From: a virus
IMG/VR virus record: IMGVR_UViG_3300025141_016448
Span: 1-21,536 of that record
Reading direction: 5' to 3' (one strand)
DNA: 21,536 nucleotides
In this document: piece after piece, positions 1 through 7,976 of the stretch
Position numbering within the stretch: the first letter of the stretch is position 1
Layout of the letters: each line of letters starts with the position of its first letter
Program-made: the position numbers and the translations under genes
The notes under the pieces: model-generated
Told to the model about the DNA's origin: nothing
What the model saw: the letters and a program-made list of their open reading frames with translations, nothing else
Databases searched by the model: none

Positions 1-439
1 GTATTTTTGTGTTAGATAAAAAAGTATCAATAACATTTTGTTTTATAATTTCGCCATCGAAAAAAAGAACTAAAAAACCTCTATTATTTATTATTCCAGA
101 TAGTACTTTTTCTGGTATAAATGAATCAAGATTGTAAGGTTCGTTCGATGTAAGAAAAGTAGTACCGTAATATTCCGGATTTAAAAAATCTACTGGATAT
201 ACCCAAGTATCTAATGTATCGCATAAATAACTAGGAATAAGGTTAGCTTTTTTATTTTCAAATAAATCAGTTATAAAAGGATTTATCATCATACCAACTT
301 GCCTGGTAAAATGTCGATTCTTTTTTTCTTTATTAGAAATAGTATCTTCTTGTTTTTTATAATAATCAATAAATTTTGTAGAATCTAATAAATTAGGAAG
401 AGGACCGTTTGGTAAAAAATTATCAAAAATTATGTTCAT
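1..439 (-). CDS. hypothetical protein, 3' end cut by window edge
   Basis: An open frame starts at an ATG (437-439) and runs without a stop to base 1, giving about 146 residues with the C-terminus outside the window. It begins MNIIFDNFLPNGPLPNLLDS and contains YLCDTLDTWVYPVDFLNPEYYG and a hydrophobic GFLVLFFDGE segment. I recognise no family. There is no signal peptide or clear membrane span. Its start lies inside the end of the 62-aa gene upstream (17-base overlap), so it is probably translated as part of the same operon. Codon use is AT-rich like its neighbours, and the amino-acid composition, including several aromatics and prolines, is that of a real globular protein. Function unknown. Confidence 0.7.
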   Translation of the reverse strand, partial: MNIIFDNFLPNGPLPNLLDSTKFIDYYKKQEDTISNKEKKNRHFTRQVGMMINPFITDLFENKKANLIPSYLCDTLDTWVYPVDFLNPEYYGTTFLTSNEPYNLDSFIPEKVLSGIINNRGFLVLFFDGEIIKQNVIDTFLSNTKI

Positions 440-611
440 TACCTACTCCTAACAAATAATTTTCCATATTTTCAACCCTATTAATAATGTGGTTAAAATT
501 ATGTTCTAATATATCATCAATTTCATTATTAAACTCTTTTAACTCATCTAAGCTTTTACTACACAGTTTTTCTAGTTCTATCATGGCTTTTGCAAACCAT
601 TTTTTATTCAT
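423..611 (-). CDS. small hypothetical protein (62 aa)
   Basis: This encodes 62 residues, rich in Lys, Glu, Asn and Leu and predicted mostly helical (MNKKWFAKAMIELEKLCSKS at the N-terminus, then a hydrophilic helix with NNEIDDILEHNFNHIINRVENM split over two heptad-like stretches). It starts 2 bases after the glutaredoxin stop and its last 17 bases overlap the next gene, which is normal for this compact operon. No known domain is visible. It could be a short coiled-coil phage protein. The coding call rests on position, strand and operon packing, because the ORF alone is too short to be convincing. Confidence 0.55.
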   Translation of the reverse strand: MNKKWFAKAMIELEKLCSKSLDELKEFNNEIDDILEHNFNHIINRVENMENYLLGVGNEHNF

Positions 612-613
612 AG

Positions 614-865
614 TTAATGCCCATAATTACTTGTTGTTTCTTCAAAGTATTGCATTAACTCGTTGTAGCCTCCGATATATTTATCTCTGATAAAAATTTG
701 CGGTACAGTTTTAGCATTAGGAACTGCTTTTAGTAAATCTTTTTTAGACCATAAATGATTTATATTTCTTTCATCAATTTTATATATTTTTCGTCTTATG
801 AATTCTTTTTTAGCAAGAGAACAATACATACAATCGTCTCTTGTCCAAATTGTTGCTTTTAGCAT
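614..865 (-). CDS. grx: glutaredoxin
   Basis: An 83-residue thioredoxin-fold protein of normal glutaredoxin length. The N-terminal strand is followed by the redox motif CMYC (residues 12-15, CxxC form), then the TVPQIFI segment carrying the conserved cis-proline, and GGYNEL, the usual glutathione-contact turn (GG-x-x-[DE]L). In the family this protein is a dithiol-disulfide oxidoreductase that passes electrons from glutathione to acceptors such as ribonucleotide reductase. Its place two genes downstream of a class II ribonucleotide reductase suggests that it re-reduces that enzyme; this role is inferred. A purine-rich AAGGAG lies about 12 bases before the ATG, a rather long spacing, and 27 bases separate it from the mazG-like gene. 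Confidence 0.9.
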   Translation of the reverse strand: MLKATIWTRDDCMYCSLAKKEFIRRKIYKIDERNINHLWSKKDLLKAVPNAKTVPQIFIRDKYIGGYNELMQYFEETTSNYGH

Positions 866-892
866 AACCTATTTTACTCCTTTTGGCAACCT

Positions 893-1279
893 TTATCTTT
901 CTTCAGATTTTTTCGCTGAGAATTTTCCGCCTGGATATCTAGATTCTAATTTACTAATATTTTCTTTTAGTACTTCATAAGGATCAAGTTTAAGAGCTAT
1001 ACATGCTTGTATCCAATACCACATTATATCTCCTAATTCACTTTTTAGTTTTTCTTTATTTTCTTCGTTGTATTTTTTACCTTGAAAAAAGATTTTTTTA
1101 ACTATATCATTAAATTCACCGATTTCACCGGATAATCCAATTGACGCAGTTGAAAGTCTTGGAACATCTAATCCTTCATTAGCAAGTGTAGCAATAGTTC
1201 TCATATATACATCATTTGATTTACTTCCTTCTGATGTAACACCATCAACAAAAGTTTGATAATTATATAAATCTAACAT
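893..1279 (-). CDS. mazG: MazG-like nucleotide pyrophosphohydrolase
   Basis: A 128-residue all-helical protein with the MazG-type metal site: E52-x-x-E55 in GLSGEIGEFND and E81-x-x-D84 in KSELGDIMWYW. Members hydrolyse (d)NTPs to monophosphate and pyrophosphate. Phage versions have been proposed to clean nucleotide pools or to lower host (p)ppGpp, although the substrate of any given member is rarely proven. The single-domain length fits phage MazG, about half the size of E. coli MazG. The ribosome site AGGAG sits 5 bases before the ATG and overlaps the stop codon of the ribonucleotide reductase gene, so the two are probably translationally coupled and act together in nucleotide supply. The C-terminal tail (RYPGGKFSAKKSEER) is basic. 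Confidence 0.88.
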   Translation of the reverse strand: MLDLYNYQTFVDGVTSEGSKSNDVYMRTIATLANEGLDVPRLSTASIGLSGEIGEFNDIVKKIFFQGKKYNEENKEKLKSELGDIMWYWIQACIALKLDPYEVLKENISKLESRYPGGKFSAKKSEER

Positions 1280-1287
1280 TTTTTCTC

Positions 1288-3411
1288 CTATATTTCACAT
1301 CCATCTGAATCACAGAATTTATTTGCATCAGCATTTTCTCCTTCTTCAGATAATAAGTTAAAGTTTAAAGGTTTTAGTGTTTTAGCATAAGCTTCAATTT
1401 CTTGTCTATCAGTAGTAATATATGGAGCTTGTTTATATCCATGGTCTGAAATTGGTAATAATGAAACACCTTTTAATCGAGAATCAAAACAAGAAAGTGC
1501 TCGTGCAATTTGATCGGCTTCATCCTGTTTAAACGTAATTGTAATAGAAACTTGGTTATCTGCCCAATAATGTTGCATATCTGCTGCATTTGCAAATTGT
1601 TCCCATATAGACACATTATGTTTTGATATAGTACCTTCAGCATGTATAACAGGAAAATATACTACTACTGTTCGTATTGGATCAGAAAGAGCAGGTTCTA
1701 TACGATATCCAGCTTTTTTTAATATATCAATCATAGGAGATATAGCAGATAATCTAACAGTACGATAGTATGATTCGTTTTCTGCGTAATGTATACCAGG
1801 TAATGCACCTGCAACTAAACTTACTGTTCCTGAAGGTTTAACAGAAGTTGTTTTACGAGATAGTGGAACACCCATCCATTCTGAATATTTTTGATCTATA
1901 TATTGGATATATGTATAAGCACGATCACAATATTCATCTAAGTACTTACGGCGACCAAATTTATTAATAGCTTCTTGGATACCAGATTGAGAACATCCAA
2001 TTCTACGATTACGTTTAATAACATCATTGGTATCTTGCCAATGTACAGCCATTAAAGTAACTGCTTTTGCATAAAGATATGCAAATTTTAGTGTACGTTG
2101 ATAATCCCAATAATCATTATGCTTAGTAGGAAAAGTTTCTACTAAACAACATAATTCATAAGATTCTAAAGATTGTTCAAGACAAGGATTTCCGCCTGCA
2201 ACTCGACGATCTTTCCAGTCAGCAGGATCTTTCATCCTACTATATTGTTGCATATTTTTTAGCCAAGCAAAGCCTGGTTCTCCAGAAATTGCAATAGATT
2301 TAGCGGCTTCTGTATAATTCATTCCAACTTCTGCAAAGATAGAATTATTAGAAGCCCAGCGCCAACCACCAAACTTATATGCCCAAGGTTTATCACTATA
2401 TTTTTTAGCAATTTCACTTCTTGAATCAAAGTCATTATTATATAAGTCATAGTCTTCTTGACTTATGAGATATAATTCTTCTGGCCCTATTGCTCCTGTT
2501 TCTACTCCTGCAGTTTCCCAATTCTTCATTTTCATAAATGCTATATCATTAGGAGTAGAAAAAGCAATTTCTGCGGTACGTCTAACATTGCCTGCAACTA
2601 CAATTTTACCAATAATATTCATAATATCAGTAATATCGACAGAATTTAATAATGGATTAGTAGATTTTGCTCTTTTAATAAGAATATCTTTAATTCCCAT
2701 AAGACCATGTTTTAATGGATCAGGACCAGATGCAACACCTCCAAAACCATTTATAGGTTTTCCATATGATCTAATCAATGAATAATCAAATGAGACAGGT
2801 GTAGAACCTTCCTCTAAATAAGAATCAATTAAACAAGATAATGCTTCTACCCAACCTTCTCTAGAATCATCAATATTAATAAGTTCTGGTGATCCTTCTG
2901 GTTCTATAGATGCAATTTTACCTGCACCTTTTGTATCAAATCCTACTCCTACACCTACCATACTCATATCCATTAAAAAAGCAAATGATTTTGATAGTTC
3001 TGCATCAATATCTTCAGTAGATACAAATGCACAATTATTTAAAGCTGCACCACCTTTTTCCCAGATGAAAGGTGTTCCCATCATCCATAATCCTCTACCT
3101 GGCGGCATCCATTTAAATTCAAAAAGACGTTCTGCTGCTTCTTCTGCTAATTTATGTGCTTTCTTTTCATTCCATGTAATATAGGATGCAATAGAATGAG
3201 TTTTTAAAATAGAAAAGAAACCTTCGACAACTCGAATTACACAGTCTGCCCATGTTTCCATTTTACCATTAGTTTTTTTACGAGAATATGTACGATAATA
3301 TGTAAATTCTGAAAGGCCACCATAGCCCCAGTTTACTATTTTATTCTTAAGTTTTTCTTTGAAATCTTTACGAAGTGTAAATTTAATTGGATTTTTGCCT
3401 GGTGCAAGCAT
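1288..3411 (-). CDS. nrdJ: class II (adenosylcobalamin-dependent) ribonucleoside-triphosphate reductase
   Basis: A 707-residue monomeric class II ribonucleotide reductase resembling the Lactobacillus leichmannii enzyme (about 739 aa). It reduces ribonucleoside triphosphates to dNTPs using a thiyl radical generated with adenosylcobalamin. Visible landmarks are MPPGRGLW (102-109), GAALNNCAF with redox C127, FLMDMSMVGVGVGFDT (145-160), the finger-loop NPCLEQSLE with thiyl C410 and catalytic E412, the redox partner C421 in YELCCLVE, PSGTVSLVAGALPGIHY, and the C-terminal swing-arm pair C700/C705 (CDSDGC) with the same 5-residue spacing as in the bacterial enzyme. All catalytic residues are present, so it should be active if the host supplies cobalamin. 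AAGGA lies 8 bases before the ATG. It heads the nrdJ-mazG-grx cluster. Confidence 0.95.
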   Translation of the reverse strand: MLAPGKNPIKFTLRKDFKEKLKNKIVNWGYGGLSEFTYYRTYSRKKTNGKMETWADCVIRVVEGFFSILKTHSIASYITWNEKKAHKLAEEAAERLFEFKWMPPGRGLWMMGTPFIWEKGGAALNNCAFVSTEDIDAELSKSFAFLMDMSMVGVGVGFDTKGAGKIASIEPEGSPELINIDDSREGWVEALSCLIDSYLEEGSTPVSFDYSLIRSYGKPINGFGGVASGPDPLKHGLMGIKDILIKRAKSTNPLLNSVDITDIMNIIGKIVVAGNVRRTAEIAFSTPNDIAFMKMKNWETAGVETGAIGPEELYLISQEDYDLYNNDFDSRSEIAKKYSDKPWAYKFGGWRWASNNSIFAEVGMNYTEAAKSIAISGEPGFAWLKNMQQYSRMKDPADWKDRRVAGGNPCLEQSLESYELCCLVETFPTKHNDYWDYQRTLKFAYLYAKAVTLMAVHWQDTNDVIKRNRRIGCSQSGIQEAINKFGRRKYLDEYCDRAYTYIQYIDQKYSEWMGVPLSRKTTSVKPSGTVSLVAGALPGIHYAENESYYRTVRLSAISPMIDILKKAGYRIEPALSDPIRTVVVYFPVIHAEGTISKHNVSIWEQFANAADMQHYWADNQVSITITFKQDEADQIARALSCFDSRLKGVSLLPISDHGYKQAPYITTDRQEIEAYAKTLKPLNFNLLSEEGENADANKFCDSDGCEI

Positions 3412-3441
3412 ATTAGTTTTTCCTTACGCATTTAGAATTAT

Positions 3442-4080
3442 TCAGTTCGACTCATCGTTACTGAATAGAATTTTATTTAATTTAATAGCTAATAATAAAT
3501 TACCTCTATTGGATAAATGACAAGTACCTGCTAATTGATCATTTTCATTTGTCTTTTCTTTTTTAAAATATTTTTTCTCAGATTGATTAGGATGCCTTTT
3601 TAAAATATTATCTATATAATATTTAGATTTTGAAAATGTATATATTTCATGGTTTTTATTCCAAAAAAGATGTAGTACATTTTTTTCTTTTCTAGTAATA
3701 CTTTCAATAGCTGCAAAAGTTTTATAAAGATTTGTAGCTTTATCAGTAGTTCTATTTTTTCTCATAGGTTGTGTATGAAATATTATATAGTAATCGTACT
3801 GAGTTTTATTGTTAATTAATGTTTGTAAAATATCAAATTCACTACCGCCAACAACTCCCCATGTTTGAACTTCACTATTAGATAACATACCTAAATAAAA
3901 TAACCAAGAAGATTCGTGAGAAAATTCTTGATTTAAATGTTTTTCAGTATGATTACTAGAACTTGCTAAGTCAGCAAAACTATCTCCAAAAACTCCTATT
4001 ATTTTATTTTTATATTCATTTGTTATAGTATAAGGTAGAATATATTCACAACAGTTACATTCTATAGATTTTATTTTCAT
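3442..4080 (-). CDS. SGNH/GDSL-type hydrolase-like protein
   Basis: A 212-residue protein with an SGNH-hydrolase block pattern: block I GVFGDSFAD (nucleophile S34), block II-like WGVVGGSEFD (Gly about 78-79), block III-like YYIIFHTQPMR (about 98-107, where the usual Asn is not obvious), and a final CHLSNRGNLLLA with candidate catalytic H188. The acid normally three residues before the His is absent (G-T-C precedes it), so activity is uncertain. Family members are esterases, acyl or acetyl hydrolases, often acting on polysaccharides or lipids. The ATG overlaps the gp46 stop as ATGA, and 30 bases separate its stop from nrdJ. There is no signal peptide, so it probably acts in the cytoplasm or in the virion. 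The target is unknown. Confidence 0.6.
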   Translation of the reverse strand: MKIKSIECNCCEYILPYTITNEYKNKIIGVFGDSFADLASSSNHTEKHLNQEFSHESSWLFYLGMLSNSEVQTWGVVGGSEFDILQTLINNKTQYDYYIIFHTQPMRKNRTTDKATNLYKTFAAIESITRKEKNVLHLFWNKNHEIYTFSKSKYYIDNILKRHPNQSEKKYFKKEKTNENDQLAGTCHLSNRGNLLLAIKLNKILFSNDESN

Positions 4081-5924
4081 GTATGTATTGTACTAATATT
4101 ATCTTGTTTAGTAATAGATATTTTATCAATTAAAGGATGTGTAAAATCATGGGAAATAAGAAATACATTTAAATTTTTTTCTTCTGATAGTACTTCAATT
4201 AATTTTTCTTTTCCTTCATCATCTAACACACCTGTTATTTCATCAAGAAATAATAGATTTACGCTACTTCCACCTAATTTTGATAGGAGATTTCTAATTG
4301 CTAATAAAATAGCAGTTTGAATTCTGCTAAATTCTCCTCCAGATACAGTTTCAATAGGAGTGTCAATTCCGTTATTAGAGACAATTATATTTAGTTTTTC
4401 TTTATCTAATCTAAAACTTACTTGAAATTGACCATCTGATAATGACGATAAGTAAAAATTAATTGTTTCTTCAAGCTCTTTAGTTAAATTTTCAAGTTTA
4501 AAGGCAACAATTCCTGATGTACTAAATGCTTTTCTTAGAATAATTAAGTTGTTAAGTTTATTTGATAAGTTAATAATATCATTTTTAACATTAATTTGTC
4601 TACTTAAAAAATGTTCTTTTTGCTCTACTAGAGCGTCTGTTTTAGCATTATGAATACTTACTTTTTGATTATGATCAGTAGCATTTTGTATTTTTTCTGT
4701 ATTTGTTATAACTTGTTTTTGTGTTGAATGTAAATCATTTTGTAATTGACTATAATTAGGATGTTCTAATGATAATTCAATATCAATAAGTTGGGATAAT
4801 TGTTCAAATCTTTCTACTTTTTTCTGATTATCATTATATTTTTGCATATCCTCTTGATATGTGTCAACACGATCCTGAGCATATATTTTTTCTTCCGACC
4901 ATGATTCAATTTTTAATACTGTTTCTAATAAGTCTTTATCTAGATCATTATGTAATTGTTTAGATTGAGAATTATCTATTGTTTGACCACATGCATAACA
5001 AGTATCAGATATATCAATATTCATCAATGATTTTTCAATACTTTGTTTATGTAATTTTACTTTAGTTATTTCTTGATTTATGTTTTCTAAATCAGAAAAC
5101 ATATTAGGATCTGTAATCGGAATTTTCATTGACATATTAAATTTTAAAGTATCACGTTCTTTAATATAGAAATTATTTCTGTCTATTTTTTTACATGTTT
5201 GTTCATATTCTTTAACTTCTTTTTCAAGAAAAGCTAAACTTTTTAGTATATCTTCATCAAGTTTAGGAATTTCTATAAAATTAATTTTTTCTGGTATTTT
5301 AGTATGGTTTAAAAATGATTCAATAGTTTTGATTTCACCTTGTAATATAGCTAATTCTTTTTCAATATTACTTATTTTAACTTTTAAAACTTCTCCTATT
5401 TTAATATATTTTTCTAAATTAAATAAATTAATAAGAAATTTTTTTCGATTAGTATCAGTTGCTTTTAAAAATTCTAATAAATCAATAGAACTTTGATATG
5501 TAAGTTGAGAAAATATATTAAAGTCTAATCCTATTAATTCTTGAATAGTTTTATATGTATCAAGTATTTTATGTTCTGATATATCTAAAATATCAGAATT
5601 AAATTGTTGAATAAATTTTACATTACTTTTTATTCCTGTTCTTTCCACAGTTATACAAAAATTTTCTCTATCAATTGAAAATTCTAATTCAGCCCACCAA
5701 TTCTTAGATTTTGTCCATCTATTAAGAAGATCAGCTTTTTTTATTCCTTTTATGTTTTTATTAAATAGAACTTCTTGTAAAATTAACGCAATAGAAGATT
5801 TTCCACTCCCATTAGGAGCAGTTAATTGAGTAATTTTATCTTTATTAAATTTAATTATATTTTCTTGCTCACCATAAGAAAACATATTAGAAAATTTTAA
5901 TGTATTAAGTACTATCTTTGACAT
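4077..5924 (-). CDS. 46: recombination endonuclease subunit gp46 / SbcC-like ATPase
   Basis: A 615-residue SMC/Rad50-type ATPase. Walker A is APNGSGKSS (about 36-44), a long coiled-coil region follows, the zinc-hook motif CYAC is at 309-312, a second coiled coil comes next, then the ABC signature SGGEFSR (528-534), Walker B NLLFLDE (556-562) and the D-loop GVLDDEG. The length is near that of T4 gp46. With gp47 it forms the complex that resects DNA ends for recombination-dependent replication. Its start overlaps the upstream PP-loop gene by 20 bases, with AGGA 8 bases before the ATG. All catalytic motifs are intact. The unusual point is that its partner gp47 is not directly adjacent, because the PP-loop gene lies between them. 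Confidence 0.93.
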   Translation of the reverse strand: MSKIVLNTLKFSNMFSYGEQENIIKFNKDKITQLTAPNGSGKSSIALILQEVLFNKNIKGIKKADLLNRWTKSKNWWAELEFSIDRENFCITVERTGIKSNVKFIQQFNSDILDISEHKILDTYKTIQELIGLDFNIFSQLTYQSSIDLLEFLKATDTNRKKFLINLFNLEKYIKIGEVLKVKISNIEKELAILQGEIKTIESFLNHTKIPEKINFIEIPKLDEDILKSLAFLEKEVKEYEQTCKKIDRNNFYIKERDTLKFNMSMKIPITDPNMFSDLENINQEITKVKLHKQSIEKSLMNIDISDTCYACGQTIDNSQSKQLHNDLDKDLLETVLKIESWSEEKIYAQDRVDTYQEDMQKYNDNQKKVERFEQLSQLIDIELSLEHPNYSQLQNDLHSTQKQVITNTEKIQNATDHNQKVSIHNAKTDALVEQKEHFLSRQINVKNDIINLSNKLNNLIILRKAFSTSGIVAFKLENLTKELEETINFYLSSLSDGQFQVSFRLDKEKLNIIVSNNGIDTPIETVSGGEFSRIQTAILLAIRNLLSKLGGSSVNLLFLDEITGVLDDEGKEKLIEVLSEEKNLNVFLISHDFTHPLIDKISITKQDNISTIHT

Positions 5925-6879
5925 ATTCTAATCCTGTTAATAATTTATATTCTAACCAATCTTCGGATAGTTTTGTATTCTCAAAGTGTTTATCTAAGTT
6001 ATCTTCTAGCCTCTTTTTATATCTTAATGTACTACTTCTCCAAGTTAAAAATGTTTGATAAGCATATCTACATTCCTTACGCAATATATTTTCAGCAGTA
6101 TTCATTTCCTTTAAACTTTTTTCCCATCCGGTGTATTTAATTCTATGAGTTAAGTTATCATATGACTCATATAGGAAACTATTATCTTTTTCTCCTGGTT
6201 GAGAAGAATCATAATTTTTAGTATAATGACAAAAAATAGGTTCTAAACTAGTAAAAGTCATAAATTTTTTCTTTGTATTAATTGCATATTTTATATAATT
6301 TGGACTATCTTCCCACCATCCAAAACCTAGATTAGGATAAAAATCAGGATTATGACCACTATTAATAAGTATCTCATTATCTTCAATAAAATCAAATAAA
6401 TATGTTAATGCTACTTGACTGATTGAATGAGTAAATTGACCGTATTTTACTGCTTTTGGGATTAAATTTTTTATTATTTTATTATAAGATAGAGGAATAA
6501 ATTTTTGATTTATTCCTCTATCTTTACAATATTTAGCCGCATATATTAAATCAAAATCATTTTGACCTTTAAAAAGTCTTAAACTTAAAACTCTAAAGGG
6601 AATATTTAATTGATAAAAAGTTTCTGCACATACTTCACTATCAATACCACCACTCATACCTAAAACAAATTTATAGTTTTTATATTTATCAGCAAAATCT
6701 CGTACTAGAGAAAAATAATCATCTCTAATAGATTTTCCATGATTTTTATAAGGTGGAGCAGAAATATATGATCCTAAACTTGGAATCTTGACATGGCAAT
6801 AATAATTTTTAGTAGGACGCATGAAAGTATTTGTTTGACTATATTTCCAATACGTTCTATTTATAGAAAGATCATACAT
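5905..6879 (-). CDS. PP-loop (N-type ATP pyrophosphatase) family protein
   Basis: A 324-residue protein with the PP-loop signature FVLGMSGGIDSEVC (71-84; SGGIDS at 76-81), as in asparagine synthetase, GMP synthetase, QueC and tRNA-thiolation enzymes. It is followed by FRVLSLRLF, like the second strand of that fold, and NSGHNPDFYPN later. These enzymes adenylate a carbonyl or carboxylate and release pyrophosphate. The C-terminal third is basic and aromatic and I cannot assign it. No glutamine amidotransferase domain and no CxxC thiolation motif is obvious, and no queuosine genes (queD/E, folE) are in view, so the substrate is unknown. Its start overlaps gp47 by 8 bases and its end overlaps gp46 by 20, so it is made together with the recombination nuclease. 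Nucleotide or tRNA modification is possible. Confidence 0.8.
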   Translation of the reverse strand: MYDLSINRTYWKYSQTNTFMRPTKNYYCHVKIPSLGSYISAPPYKNHGKSIRDDYFSLVRDFADKYKNYKFVLGMSGGIDSEVCAETFYQLNIPFRVLSLRLFKGQNDFDLIYAAKYCKDRGINQKFIPLSYNKIIKNLIPKAVKYGQFTHSISQVALTYLFDFIEDNEILINSGHNPDFYPNLGFGWWEDSPNYIKYAINTKKKFMTFTSLEPIFCHYTKNYDSSQPGEKDNSFLYESYDNLTHRIKYTGWEKSLKEMNTAENILRKECRYAYQTFLTWRSSTLRYKKRLEDNLDKHFENTKLSEDWLEYKLLTGLEYVKDST

Positions 6880-7843
6880 TTATACCTAAATCTCTATACT
6901 CACTTAAAATTTCTTTTGTATTTTTAATTTTAACAAAATTTAGATAAAGCTCAAGTTCTTCAATTAATGTTTTATTTTTTAAATCTAATTTTGAATTTTC
7001 TATAGGCTGCGTAGCAATTTTTTTATCTATTAATTCTGAGTTTTTAATTTTAGATAGTTCATCTATAGAACCTATTATTTCATAAATAACATGATTAATA
7101 TTATCTTTTTCTATATTATCACCAACATTAATTGTTTTTCTTAATAATTTAGGTAATTTTAAATCTTTAAATTCAACTTTATAGTCAAAATTTTGAGACG
7201 TAATTAAAGTAATAATATTTACACCATATTCTCTAGTAGGATTACGATCAAAAGTTACATTAAGAGGACTACCAGGATAATAAGCTGGATAATCCAAGTA
7301 TTTATGAGCAAAATGAAGATCACCGAGTAAAATAAGGTTCCAGGGACGAAGTTTCTCGAAATCATACTCTGGTGTGATATGAGGCGGTACTTCACCTCGA
7401 ATATGGGTGACCAAAATGTCTTTTTCATGTTTTTTAGTTGGTAAATTATCAATCTGCATTTCTCCATATGGAAAAAATTGGAAAAATGCACTGCCTTCTT
7501 GCACACGTTTATTTTTAGTAATAAGATGTACGTTTAAATTTGTAATCGCATTTTCTAAAGTAAAGTGCTCAAGAAATGTTTCTCCTTTTTTAGTTGCTTC
7601 ATGATTACCTGGTATAATATATGTTGGTATATTAACAGAATTTATATAAGATAAAAATAAACATACTTCATCTGGTTCTGGTTTTTTATCAAATATATCA
7701 CCTGCTATAATATGTACATCACAATCTTGTTCTAAAGCAACTAGTTTTTTAAAAAAAGTTTTAAATCTATTTATTTGCCATTTATAAGGAACTTTCTTTT
7801 TATGAAGAAGAATATGCCAATCTGCTGAATGTAAAATTTTCAT
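6872..7843 (-). CDS. 47: recombination endonuclease subunit gp47 / SbcD-Mre11-like nuclease
   Basis: A 323-residue calcineurin-like metallophosphoesterase. Motifs in order: MKILHSADWHI (metal ligands D8 and H10), IIAGDIFD (D49), IIPGNHEA (N80-H81), ILVTHIRGE (H147) and LGDLHFAH (about 173-180, a GHxH-like motif). It is the nuclease partner of the gp46/SbcC ATPase and processes DNA ends for recombination and replication restart; phages also use such complexes to help degrade host DNA. The length matches T4 gp47 (339 aa). It begins 1 base after the stop of the small membrane-protein gene and its end overlaps the PP-loop gene by 8 bases. The second half, after about residue 200, is Lys/Ile-rich and matches the variable capping region. 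Confidence 0.92.
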   Translation of the reverse strand: MKILHSADWHILLHKKKVPYKWQINRFKTFFKKLVALEQDCDVHIIAGDIFDKKPEPDEVCLFLSYINSVNIPTYIIPGNHEATKKGETFLEHFTLENAITNLNVHLITKNKRVQEGSAFFQFFPYGEMQIDNLPTKKHEKDILVTHIRGEVPPHITPEYDFEKLRPWNLILLGDLHFAHKYLDYPAYYPGSPLNVTFDRNPTREYGVNIITLITSQNFDYKVEFKDLKLPKLLRKTINVGDNIEKDNINHVIYEIIGSIDELSKIKNSELIDKKIATQPIENSKLDLKNKTLIEELELYLNFVKIKNTKEILSEYRDLGINV

Positions 7844-7844
7844 T

Positions 7845-7976
7845 TTATAAAAGTACCACCAAATAAATTAAGCCCAAAAAGATACCTAAAACCCACATTG
7901 CACATTTTTCTTCAATTCCTATTGAACCATGTTTTTTAGCTTCTTTCCAAACCTCATCCCAATCTATTTTTTTCAT
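7845..7976 (-). CDS. 43-aa single-span membrane protein coupled to amt
   Basis: I choose the ATG at 7974-7976, which forms an ATGA overlap with the amt stop (7973-7975). The longer frame reaching 8048 would lie within amt. The product has a charged amphipathic N-terminus (MKKIDWDEVWKEAKKHGSIG), then EEKC and a C-terminal hydrophobic stretch AMWVLGIFLGLIYLVVLL, consistent with one transmembrane helix ending at the C-terminus. It stops 1 base before gp47 begins. No family is recognised. Tight coupling to amt suggests co-production and possibly a membrane partner of the transporter, but that is inference. An unrelated small phage membrane protein is equally possible. Confidence 0.65.
   Translation of the reverse strand: MKKIDWDEVWKEAKKHGSIGIEEKCAMWVLGIFLGLIYLVVLL

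Noticed and set aside
3439-3467. 7-bp inverted repeat (TATTCAG/CTGAATA, 15-base loop) at the end of the SGNH gene as a terminator
   Set aside because: The stem is short and AT-rich, the loop is large and no U-tract follows in the direction of transcription; it is expected by chance in such AT-rich DNA.
7255-7604. Frames on either strand inside gp47
   Set aside because: Shadow frames of a gene with intact nuclease motifs; no ribosome site and no domain signal.
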